Assembly: GCF_014649915.1 (NCBI RefSeq)
Contig: NZ_BMTY01000014.1
Span: forward strand, 146,674-210,673
DNA: 64,000 nucleotides
Reading direction: 5' to 3'
DNA from: Streptomyces toxytricini
GTDB taxonomy: Bacteria; Actinomycetota; Actinomycetes; Streptomycetales; Streptomycetaceae
Under the pieces are notes generated by a model. The model made no database searches and was not told where the DNA came from. It saw only the letters and a program-made list of their open reading frames with translations. How positions within the stretch are numbered: the stretch's first letter is position 1; the number at the start of each line of letters is the position of its first letter. This document shows positions 26,968 to 33,461 of this stretch, one piece after another. A program made the translations under genes and the position numbers.

Positions 26968-27555
26968 ATGGGCAACTCCGTGGCATATCCCGTTCTCCGG
27001 ACCACCGACGCGGCCGAGGCGTATACGCAAGCCAAGCGCCTGTGCGCCCTGATGGCGGAGCGCGACGACGAAACAGGGCTCTTCGCCGAGTTGCGCACGG
27101 TCGCCGATGTGCGGAAGATCGCCGAGGTCTTGCCCGAGGCGGGCTTCGAGTACCCGGAGTTGCGGACCGGTCCGGCGGGTGAGCACCTCTGGTTCGACCT
27201 CGACGTGACGACGGCGGACGATGCCGCACTGGGGCCGCACCTGCCGCTGGACGTCATGGTGCACGTTCCGAAGGAGAGCGTGGAGGAACGCTTCGTAGCC
27301 GCTCTCGGCCGGGGCATGGCCGCGATCGACTGGCACGGCTCGTGGCCGGACGAACCGCAGGCCGGTCACCACGGGTCGCCGAAGTACGACGGGGTCCAAG
27401 TGGTGTTCCACGGCGATGACGCCCAGTGGGGCCGGTGGGCCGAGCATCACACCGTCTTCGTGCACACGGGCAAGTTCGGCGACCTGCTTCGGGCCCGGAA
27501 GCTCGCCGGTTACATAGGCAGTGACGTCTTGGGCGAGCCGCAGACCGGATGGTGA
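26968..27555 (+). CDS. Hypothetical protein, paralogue of the 26268 gene
   Basis: The 195-residue protein shares its N-terminal YPVLRT block, the ELRTVADVRKIAEVLP block and a C-terminal HHTVFVHTGKFGDLLRARKL block (compare DDHTVLVTVRRRGSSHDERH) with the divergent gene. The start is the ATG at 26968; the long open frame upstream has no homology. Both copies seem intact and have diverged well below half identity by eye, so the duplication is old and both copies have been kept. Confidence 0.7.
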   Translation: MGNSVAYPVLRTTDAAEAYTQAKRLCALMAERDDETGLFAELRTVADVRKIAEVLPEAGFEYPELRTGPAGEHLWFDLDVTTADDAALGPHLPLDVMVHVPKESVEERFVAALGRGMAAIDWHGSWPDEPQAGHHGSPKYDGVQVVFHGDDAQWGRWAEHHTVFVHTGKFGDLLRARKLAGYIGSDVLGEPQTGW

Positions 27556-27810
27556 TCCGCCCTGAAGTCGGCGGAGATCGCCTGCCGCACCGATGACGCC
27601 CACGACCGGTACAGAAGCCGCGCCGGTACGGGCGTCCACCTTCGGAAGCGGCAAGCGCACCCCGGACTGGGTCGCCTCCCGGCGGATCGGCCGCGACGGA
27701 CGGGCGAGCAGACCCTGACGGTCGTTCGACAACCCCGACGGCGACCGCCTGCCACTGCGACCGGGCCGGACCGATTGCGGTCCGGCCCGGCGGCGCCAAA
27801 GCCCGCGCGG

Positions 27811-28037
27811 CACCCGGAAGCCGGCCGCTTCGTGCCGCTCATGGAGGTCTACGATTCCGAGCGGACACCGTGGAGCGCGACCCGGCGGGAGGCCCACGCC
27901 AACGACCAGGCGTCCCCGGACATGCCGATCGCGGTCTCCGCCGCCTCGAACCGTTCCAAGGCGGACAAGGATCGGCGGAGTGGCTGTCCTCGGGCGGCCC
28001 CTACCACCGCATCCACGCGGCCACCTGGGTGGAATGA
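27811..28037 (+). pseudogene. HNH nuclease (DUF1524-type) remnant
   Basis: The frame reads FVPLMEVYDSERTPWSATRR, EAHANDQASPD and AASNRSKADKD, then shifts to EWLSSGGPYHRIHAATWVE and a stop. This matches the core of secreted HNH nucleases such as the intact gene at 6999. The expected catalytic His of HxVPL is changed (RFVPL), a frameshift follows KADKD, and the signal peptide is missing. The preceding 255 bases hold nothing recognisable. Confidence 0.6.
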
Positions 28038-28095
28038 AGGTCTCCGGTGGGCAGGAGGTCGTGGTGACGCCAGTGCGGGTCCGGGCCGGCCCGGG

Positions 28096-28515
28096 TCATG
28101 CCTGCTGCTTGGTGTCGATCTCGGCGATCAGGCCCTCGATGAGGGTCCGGATCTTGTCGCGGATGGGGCGGACTGCCTCGACGCCCTGGCCGGCCGGGTC
28201 TTCGAGCTGCCAGTCGAGGTAGGTCTTGCCGGGGAAGTACGGGCAGGCGTCGCCGCAGCCCATGGTGATGATGTAGTCAGAAGCCTGGGCGGCCTCGGGG
28301 GTGAGGACCTTGGGGGTCTGCTCGGAGATGTCGATGCCGAGCTCGGCCATCGCGGCGACCGCGGAGGGGTTGATCCGGTCGCCGGGCATCGATCCGGCGG
28401 AGCGGACCTCTACGCGGTCGCCGGCGAGGTGGCGCAGGAACCCGGCGGCCATCTGGGAGCGCCCGGCGTTGTGGATGCAGACGAACAGCACGGACGCGAG
28501 CGGGGTGGCGGACAT
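28096..28515 (-). CDS. arsC: Arsenate reductase, low-molecular-weight phosphatase type
   Basis: The 139-residue enzyme reduces arsenate to arsenite. The P-loop CIHNAGRS puts the nucleophile at Cys13 and Arg19 six residues later. MGCGDACPYFPG supplies Cys87 and Cys91, the positions used by thioredoxin-coupled ArsC for its disulfide cascade. DWQLEDPAGQ is the conserved acid-containing loop. It is divergent from arsR at 28633 with a 117-base gap, so the ArsR operator there may govern both. No downstream partner is coupled to it. Confidence 0.92.
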   Translation of the reverse strand: MSATPLASVLFVCIHNAGRSQMAAGFLRHLAGDRVEVRSAGSMPGDRINPSAVAAMAELGIDISEQTPKVLTPEAAQASDYIITMGCGDACPYFPGKTYLDWQLEDPAGQGVEAVRPIRDKIRTLIEGLIAEIDTKQQA

Positions 28516-28632
28516 CGGCTCTTCCTTCGGGAGCGGGCGACCGTCGGCACGCCGGGAGGGACGAGCCGCGCATCGGCCAAACAGTTCACCCCAGGCTGGT
28601 ATCAGCCTCGGATGATGTGACAGTATCAGTGC

Positions 28633-28652
28633 ATGCTGACGTCAGTCGACAC
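28633..28652. promoter_or_regulatory. ArsR operator candidate overlapping arsR start
   Basis: ATGCTGACGTCAGTCGACAC fits the consensus ATGYTGACRYMWGTCGA also found at 31442 and 31755. It covers the first codons of arsR itself, implying that transcription starts at or very near the ATG (leaderless mRNA) and that the operator is embedded in coding sequence. Confidence 0.5.
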
Positions 28653-28947
28653 TGAACTGATCCGGGTGCTTGCCGACCCGCTCCGGCTCAAGATCGTGAC
28701 TCTCCTCGCGCAGGAGACGCTGTGCACCACCCACCTCGTGGAGGAGACGGGCGCGAAGCAGACGAACCTGTCCAACCACATGAAGGTGCTGCGCGAGGCC
28801 GGGATCGTGGACACGGAGCCGTGCGGGAGGTTCATCTACTACCGTCTGCGCCCGGACGTCCTGGAGGCGCTCGCCGGCCAGTTCGCCGGCCTCGCCCGGA
28901 CCGCACGCGCCACCGCCGAGGCGAACCTCAAGCGGTCCTGCCCCTGA
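28633..28947 (+). CDS. arsR: ArsR-family metalloregulator (CmtR-like spacing)
   Basis: The 104-residue repressor has an ArsR winged helix: VLADPLRLKIVTLLAQE, recognition helix KQTNLSNHMKVLREAG and wing EPCGRFIYYRL. It lacks the classical CxC of E. coli-type ArsR in helix 3. Cysteines are at 31, 64 and 103, so the metal site must be built differently; the recognition helix resembles mycobacterial CmtR. The aquaglyceroporin gene begins 31 bases after its stop and is probably co-transcribed. A possible shared operator overlaps its start. Confidence 0.9.
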   Translation: MLTSVDTELIRVLADPLRLKIVTLLAQETLCTTHLVEETGAKQTNLSNHMKVLREAGIVDTEPCGRFIYYRLRPDVLEALAGQFAGLARTARATAEANLKRSCP

Positions 28948-28978
28948 CCTCCCCCGCCTGCCCGAGGAGAACTCCGCC

Positions 28979-29770
28979 TTGACCGCCACCGAACCCGCCA
29001 CGAGCGACGCCACAGCCGCCGCTCCGGCGCCGCACCCCGCACCGGGGGCAACCCCGCCGTGCAAGCCGCTCCCGTCCCGCGCGGCCGCCGAGCTGGTCGG
29101 TACCGCCGCTCTGGTCGCGATCGTGGTCGGCTCCGGCATCCAGGCCACCGAGTTGACCGACGATGTCGCGCTGCAGCTGCTGGCCAACTCCACCGCCACC
29201 GTCTTCGGCCTCGGCGTCCTGATCGTTCTCCTCGGCCCGGTCTCCGGCGCCCACTTCAACCCCGCTGTCAGCCTCGCCGAGTGGTGGACCGCCCGCCGCG
29301 GCGGCCCGGGCGTCACCGGCCGCGAGCTCGCCGCCTACATCCCCGCCCAGATCACCGGTGCGATCGCAGGCGCCATCCTTGCGGACGCGATGTTCGGGCA
29401 GCCGCTGGTGAAGTGGTCCACGCACGAGAGGTCGGCGGGCAACCTCCTGCTGGGCGAAGTGGTGGCCACCGCCGGCCTGGTCCTGCTGATCTTCGGCCTC
29501 GCCCGTACCGACCGGCTGCGGTTCGCCCCCGTCGCGGTCGCCTCCTACATCGGCGCCGCGTACTGGTTCACCTCCTCCACCTCCTTCGCCAACCCAGCCG
29601 TCACGATCGGCCGTGCGTTCACCGACACCTTCGCCGGGATCGCCCCCTCCTCGGTCGCAGGCTTCATCGCCATGCAGCTGCTCGGCGCCGTCGCCGGACT
29701 GTGCCTGGTCACCCTGATCTTCACCGACACCAGGCGGGACCAGAGCGCCGGGGAGCCCTCGCTCCGATGA
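28979..29770 (+). CDS. aqpS: Aquaglyceroporin (MIP family), arsenite channel
   Basis: The 263-residue protein has six transmembrane helices and two half-helices with the NPA motifs HFNPAVSLAEW and FANPAVTIGRAF. The second NPA is followed by GRAF, giving the selectivity-filter Arg. In ars clusters such channels let arsenite leave the cell down its gradient after ArsC reduction. The first 35 residues are a Pro/Ala-rich leader, and the predicted start is TTG at 28979 after a GAGGAG site; a later in-frame start is possible. Its stop overlaps the start of a truncated flavoprotein gene (ATGA). Confidence 0.85.
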   Translation: MTATEPATSDATAAAPAPHPAPGATPPCKPLPSRAAAELVGTAALVAIVVGSGIQATELTDDVALQLLANSTATVFGLGVLIVLLGPVSGAHFNPAVSLAEWWTARRGGPGVTGRELAAYIPAQITGAIAGAILADAMFGQPLVKWSTHERSAGNLLLGEVVATAGLVLLIFGLARTDRLRFAPVAVASYIGAAYWFTSSTSFANPAVTIGRAFTDTFAGIAPSSVAGFIAMQLLGAVAGLCLVTLIFTDTRRDQSAGEPSLR

Positions 29771-29943
29771 CGCAGCGCATGGACGCGGTGGTGATCGGCG
29801 GCGGCCAAGCCGGGCTCGCCGCCGGCTGCCACCTGCGCCGCCTGGGCATCGAGTACGTCGTCCTGGACGCCCATCCGGCGCCCGGCGCCCGCCGCGGTAC
29901 CTGGCCGACGACATCGACGGCCGGGCCCTCTTCGACGCGGTGA
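29767..29943 (+). pseudogene. Flavin monooxygenase (ArsO-like) 5-prime fragment
   Basis: The frame starts at an ATG overlapping the aqpS stop and reads AVVIGGGQAGLAAGCHLRRL, the FAD-binding GxGxxG of ArsO-type monooxygenases, then EYVVLDAHPAPG. After 59 codons it stops, where a family member has about 350 residues. The matching C-terminal part lies inverted at 31485-31735. The original order was probably arsR-aqpS-arsO. Confidence 0.65.
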
Positions 29944-29980
29944 CCGGCCGCCGCCGGGCCCTCGACGAAGGCCGCCCCGG

Positions 29981-30459
29981 CTGGTCAACGGAGTCGGGGG
30001 CGGCGTCGGCCTCGCCGTCGCCCGGCTGGCCATCGGGCGCGAACTACGTGTGATCGGCACCGGGAGCACCGCCAAACGCGCCCACGCCGAGGTCATCGGG
30101 GTGCGGTTCGTCGACTACACCGCCGAGGACGTCGCCACCGCGGCACGCGAGCTGGTTCCGGACGGCTTCGACGGGGTCGTCGACCTGGCCGGGGGCACCT
30201 CGCTGCGGACGGTCGCTCCGCTGGCCCAGGAGCCCCGCAACGTCATCTCTGTGGGGGATGTGTCCGTGTCCGAGCTCGGCGGGCGTTTCGTCGAGCGTCG
30301 CGTCGACCGCGAGAACCTGGAGCGGTCGGCCCGACTGGCCCTCGACGGACTACTCGCACCCGTGATCACCGCGGTCCATCCGCTCTCGGACGCTCCGGCC
30401 GCCCTCGCCACCGTCGAGAGCGGTCATACCTCGGGCAACGTGTCATCAAGGTGGCATGA
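29981..30459 (+). pseudogene. Zinc-type NADP oxidoreductase C-terminal fragment
   Basis: The frame reads LVNGVGGGVGLAVARLAIG (NADP-binding loop), VIGTGSTAKRAHAEVIG, VDLAGGTSLRTVAPLA and HPLSDAPAALATVESGHTSG, the C-terminal half of quinone oxidoreductase-like MDR proteins. The N-terminal catalytic half is missing, and a frameshift within the last five codons destroys the VIKVA ending. It sits exactly where the flavin monooxygenase gene is broken, so it came with the rearrangement. Confidence 0.6.
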
Positions 30460-30572
30460 GAAGTGCCCGCCGTCTGACCTTGTCGACCTTCCGTTGCGGG
30501 CGGACGAGAACCCGTGGTCGGCGCATCATCCACTGAGCACGTTCAGGCGTACGCCGACAGTCCGCTCACCGC

Positions 30573-31070
30573 TCACTCCACGAGCGTGCTGCGGCGCTCC
30601 AGCAGGATCACGTCCCGCCATGTGCCGTGGTGGCGGCCGATGCGTTCGCGGGTGCCGATCATGCGGAAGCCGGCCCGCTGGTGGAGGGCGAGGCTGGCGG
30701 TGTTCTCGGGGAAGATCCCGGACTGGATGGTCCAGATCCCGGCGGCCTCGGTGGAGGCGATCAGGGCGTCCAGGAGGGCTCGGGCGACGCCCCGGCCGCG
30801 GGCGTCGGGGTGGACGTATACGGAGTGCTCGACCACGCCCGCGTACGCGCACCGGTCCGAGACGGCGCTCGCCGCCACCCACCCCAGCACGGTGCCGCCG
30901 TCGTCGAGGGCGACGAAGCGGTGCTGGGGCAGCCTGCCCTTGTCGAAGGTTTCCCAGGTGGGAGCCCGGGTTTCGAAGGTGGCATTGCCCTCGTCGATCC
31001 CGGCCTGGTAGACGGCCAGGACGTCCTCGGCGTGCTCGGGCAGGAGTGCTTCGATCCTCACCCTGCTCAT
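30573..31070 (-). CDS. arsN: GNAT acetyltransferase, ArsN / phosphinothricin-acetyltransferase type
   Basis: The 165-residue enzyme matches the PAT/ArsN group: VRIEALLPEHAEDVLAVYQA, GNATFETRAPTWETFD, HRFVALDDGG, VEHSVYVHPDARGRGVA (acetyl-CoA pyrophosphate loop RxRGVA) and ENTASLALHQRAGFR. GNAT proteins of this type encoded in ars operons (ArsN1) acetylate arsinothricin, a trivalent organoarsenical glutamate mimic; others act on phosphinothricin or methionine sulfoximine. Its ATG overlaps the arsR stop (ATGA), so it is co-translated with an arsenic repressor, which favours an arsenical substrate. Confidence 0.8.
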   Translation of the reverse strand: MSRVRIEALLPEHAEDVLAVYQAGIDEGNATFETRAPTWETFDKGRLPQHRFVALDDGGTVLGWVAASAVSDRCAYAGVVEHSVYVHPDARGRGVARALLDALIASTEAAGIWTIQSGIFPENTASLALHQRAGFRMIGTRERIGRHHGTWRDVILLERRSTLVE

Positions 31071-31435
31071 GCGGTCGCCTTCGCAGCGCCGGCCAGGAGC
31101 GCGCCCATGGCGGCCAGGACGGCGGGCTCGACCCGGTAGTACACCCACGTGCCGCGGCGCTCGGAGGACAGCAGTCCGGCCTCCTTGAGCTTCTTGAGGT
31201 GGTGGGAGACGGTCGGCTGGGAGACGCCGACGTCGGAGATGTCGCACACGCATGCCTCTCCGCCCTCGTGGGAGGCAACGGCGGAGAACAGGCGCAGGCG
31301 GACCGGGTCGCCGAGAGCCTTGAACATCTTCGCCGCGACCTCCGCCTCGTCCGCGGACATGGGGCGCTCGTTCAGCGGGGGGCAGCACGCGACGACGTCT
31401 GGCTCCAGCAGCGGCAGAACCTTCACATTCGGCAT
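31067..31435 (-). CDS. arsR: ArsR-family arsenic repressor with two cysteine sets
   Basis: The 122-residue regulator has the ArsR winged helix (MFKALGDPVRLRLFSAV, recognition helix VSQPTVSHHLKKLKEAGLL, wing ERRGTWVYYRV). It carries a CxC (Cys62, Cys64 in EACVCDIS) as in E. coli-type ArsR and also an N-terminal Cys17-Cys18 pair as in Corynebacterium ArsR. I chose the ATG at 31435 (MPNVKVLP). It is followed by arsN with a 4-base overlap. An operator-like motif lies 7 bases upstream of the start. Confidence 0.9.
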   Translation of the reverse strand: MPNVKVLPLLEPDVVACCPPLNERPMSADEAEVAAKMFKALGDPVRLRLFSAVASHEGGEACVCDISDVGVSQPTVSHHLKKLKEAGLLSSERRGTWVYYRVEPAVLAAMGALLAGAAKATA

Positions 31436-31441
31436 ACGTCT

Positions 31442-31459
31442 ATGTTGACACATGTCGAA
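31442..31459. promoter_or_regulatory. ArsR operator candidate upstream of arsR-arsN
   Basis: ATGTTGACACATGTCGAA fits the same consensus as 28633 and 31755, preceded by the same GTCT as the 31755 site. TTGACA and TGTCGAA form an imperfect inverted repeat. It would control the minus-strand arsR-arsN operon. Confidence 0.5.
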
Positions 31460-31484
31460 TCAGTCGGGTGGCCGGGTTCACCGG

Positions 31485-31735
31485 GCAGGCCCGGGCCGGG
31501 TGTGCGGCGAGGCGGCGCGCTGCCCGGCCCACGCCGCGCAGGCTGTTCGAGGACGGGCTGCGCTGCCACTCCAGCCCCACGAACGCGAGCCCCGGGCGGG
31601 CGAGGGAGGCGCCGTCGCGGTGGCGGGGGCGCCCGGCGGAGTCCAGCGCGCCGTGCAGGCGGGCGAGGTGGGGCAGGTGGGGCCGGTATCCGGTCGCGAG
31701 GATCACCGCGTCCGCCTTTTCCGCCGTCAACCCCG
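31485..31735 (-). pseudogene. Flavin monooxygenase (ArsO-like) 3-prime fragment
   Basis: On the minus strand the frame reads EKADAVILATGYRPHLPHL, HGALDSAGRPRHRDG, LAFVGLEWQRSPSSNSLRG and VGRAARRLAAH, the C-terminal region of ArsO-type flavin monooxygenases. No start or FAD-binding domain precedes it. It points opposite to the 5-prime fragment at 29767, so an inversion or equivalent exchange has separated them. Confidence 0.65.
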
Positions 31736-31754
31736 AAGGATTAGATAAATGTCT

Positions 31755-31772
31755 ATGTTGACGTCTGTCGAT
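31755..31772. promoter_or_regulatory. ArsR operator candidate upstream of Cys-pair gene
   Basis: ATGTTGACGTCTGTCGAT fits the shared consensus, with TAGATAAATGTCT just before it that could hold a -10-like element. It lies 60 bases before the Cys-pair microprotein start and probably controls that gene, the FAD oxidoreductase and the MFS gene. Confidence 0.5.
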
Positions 31773-31831
31773 ACAGGTGCCATGCTGATCACGCAAGCCA
31801 TAGACAAACGTCGAAACACCAGGAAGTCGTC

Positions 31832-32041
31832 ATGAACGAGCAGGCCACCCCCACCACCCCCCACCGCACCGAACCCGCGGCCTCCTGCTGCGGCCCCGCC
31901 CCCGTCCAGCCCGACGCCGAGTCGACCCCTGCCCACCCCTCCCCGTGCTGCGGCACCCGCGAGGACGCGGAAGCAGCCGGGACCTGCTGCGGCCCGCAGG
32001 CCAAGCACGAGGCCGTCGCCGCCGGCGCCCGCTGCTGCTGA
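31832..32041 (+). CDS. Cys-pair microprotein of the arsenic operon
   Basis: The 69-residue product contains four adjacent Cys-Cys pairs at 19-20, 39-40, 52-53 and 68-69 (the last two residues), three of them followed by Gly (SCCGPAP, PCCGTRE, TCCGPQA), separated by Pro/Ala/Glu-rich linkers. It has no predicted fold, signal peptide or membrane segment. Vicinal Cys pairs bind trivalent arsenic, as in ArsD, so a role as arsenite buffer or chaperone is a reasonable inference. It precedes the FAD oxidoreductase by 47 bases, and that enzyme ends with a similar CC-containing tail. I know no named family for it. Confidence 0.65.
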   Translation: MNEQATPTTPHRTEPAASCCGPAPVQPDAESTPAHPSPCCGTREDAEAAGTCCGPQAKHEAVAAGARCC

Positions 32042-32088
32042 CCCCCACCCACGTCCACCCCGCTGCCGCTGAACACCGGAGACACGTC

Positions 32089-33459
32089 ATGAGCGAGACC
32101 ACCACCGAGCTGCCCGTCGTCGTGATCGGGGCCGGCCCCGTCGGCCTGGCCGCCGCCGCCCACCTCCGCGAGCGCGGCCTGGACTTCCTCGTCCTCGAAG
32201 CCGGCCCCCACGCCGGGACCGCGACCCGCGAGTGGTCGCACGTGCGCCTGTTCTCCACCTGGGGCGAAGTCGTCGACCCGGCCGCGGAGAAGCTCCTCGC
32301 ACCGACCGGCTGGGTGAAGCCCGACCCGGCCACCTACCCCACCGGCGGCGGCTGGGCAGCCCTCTACCTCCAACCCCTCGCGGACGCCCTCGGCGACCGC
32401 GTCCGCTACGGCGCCCGTGTCACCGGCGTCTCCCGGGCGGGCAGGGACCGCATCGTCGACGCCGACCGCGACGCGCAGCCGTTCGTGGTGCACACCGAAA
32501 CCGGCGACGGCCGCGAGGAGCGGCTCTTCGCCCGCGCCGTCATCGACGCCTCCGGCACCTGGTCGACCCCCGGCCCCGCCGGCGCCGGCGGCCTCGCCGC
32601 CCTCGGGGAGAAGGCGGCCGCGGACCGGATCACCTACCGCGTCCCCGACGTGAAGGACCCCGCCGTCCGGGCCCGGTACGCGGGCAAGCGCACCGCCGTC
32701 ATCGGCTCCGGCGCATCCGCGTTCACCGCTCTCGCCTACCTCGCCGCCCTCGCCAAGACCGACGACGGCCAGGGCACGCACGCCACGTGGATCCTGCGCC
32801 GCGGGATCTCCGGCTCCACCTTCGGCGGCGGTGAGGCCGACCAGCTGCCCGCCCGCGGCGCCCTCGGCCTGGCCGCGAAGGCCGCAGTCGAAGGCGGCTA
32901 CGCCGCCGCGGTCACCGGCTTCCGCACCGACGCCTTCGAGCGGGACGGAGACGGCCGATTGGTCCTGGTCGGCGAGGACGGACGCCGCCTGGACGCCGTG
33001 GACGAGGTGATCGTGCTGACCGGCTTCCGCCCCGACCTGACCTTCCTCGACGAACTCCGCCTGGGCCTCGACGAACGCCTCCAGGCGCCGCTCGCCCTCG
33101 CGCCGCTGATCGACCCCAACCAGCACTCCTGCGGCACCGTCTACCCCCACGGCCAGGCCGAGCTCTCCCACCCCGAGAAGGACCTCTACCTCGTCGGCAT
33201 GAAGTCCTACGGCCGCGCCCCGACCTTCCTCGCCATGACCGGCTACGAGCAGGTCCGCTCCATCGCCGCCCACCTCGCCGGCGACCACGAAGCCGCCGAG
33301 CGCGTCGAACTCGCCCTCCCCGAAACCGGCGTCTGCGGCGGCGCCGGCCTCTTCGACCAGCCCGAGGCTGCCGAGCAGGAGCAGAGCGGCGGCTGCTGCG
33401 CGGCACCGGCCGCCCTCACCATCGGCGCACCCGCCACGGCCTCCTCCGGCGGCTGCTGA
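32089..33459 (+). CDS. FAD/NAD(P)-dependent oxidoreductase of the arsenic operon (ArsO-like)
   Basis: The 456-residue protein begins with VVVIGAGPVGLAAAAHLRER (FAD site), then REWSHVRLFSTW, a flavin-containing monooxygenase-type block, and has a second Rossmann motif TAVIGSGASAFTAL for NAD(P)H near residue 205. GFRPDLTFLDELRLGL closes the FAD domain. The C-terminal 50 residues are unusual and carry cysteines (GVCGGAG, GGCCAAP and the terminal GGC), echoing the Cys-pair microprotein encoded upstream. The MFS gene starts two bases after its stop. It may oxidise arsenite or a methylated arsenical; the substrate is not established. Confidence 0.8.
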   Translation: MSETTTELPVVVIGAGPVGLAAAAHLRERGLDFLVLEAGPHAGTATREWSHVRLFSTWGEVVDPAAEKLLAPTGWVKPDPATYPTGGGWAALYLQPLADALGDRVRYGARVTGVSRAGRDRIVDADRDAQPFVVHTETGDGREERLFARAVIDASGTWSTPGPAGAGGLAALGEKAAADRITYRVPDVKDPAVRARYAGKRTAVIGSGASAFTALAYLAALAKTDDGQGTHATWILRRGISGSTFGGGEADQLPARGALGLAAKAAVEGGYAAAVTGFRTDAFERDGDGRLVLVGEDGRRLDAVDEVIVLTGFRPDLTFLDELRLGLDERLQAPLALAPLIDPNQHSCGTVYPHGQAELSHPEKDLYLVGMKSYGRAPTFLAMTGYEQVRSIAAHLAGDHEAAERVELALPETGVCGGAGLFDQPEAAEQEQSGGCCAAPAALTIGAPATASSGGC

Positions 33460-33461
33460 CG

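Noticed and set aside
31755..31780. Remnant of an arsR N-terminus (codons MLTSVDT)
   Set aside because: The seven codons match the true arsR start, but similarity stops at once afterwards and upstream; a shared operator explains it better.
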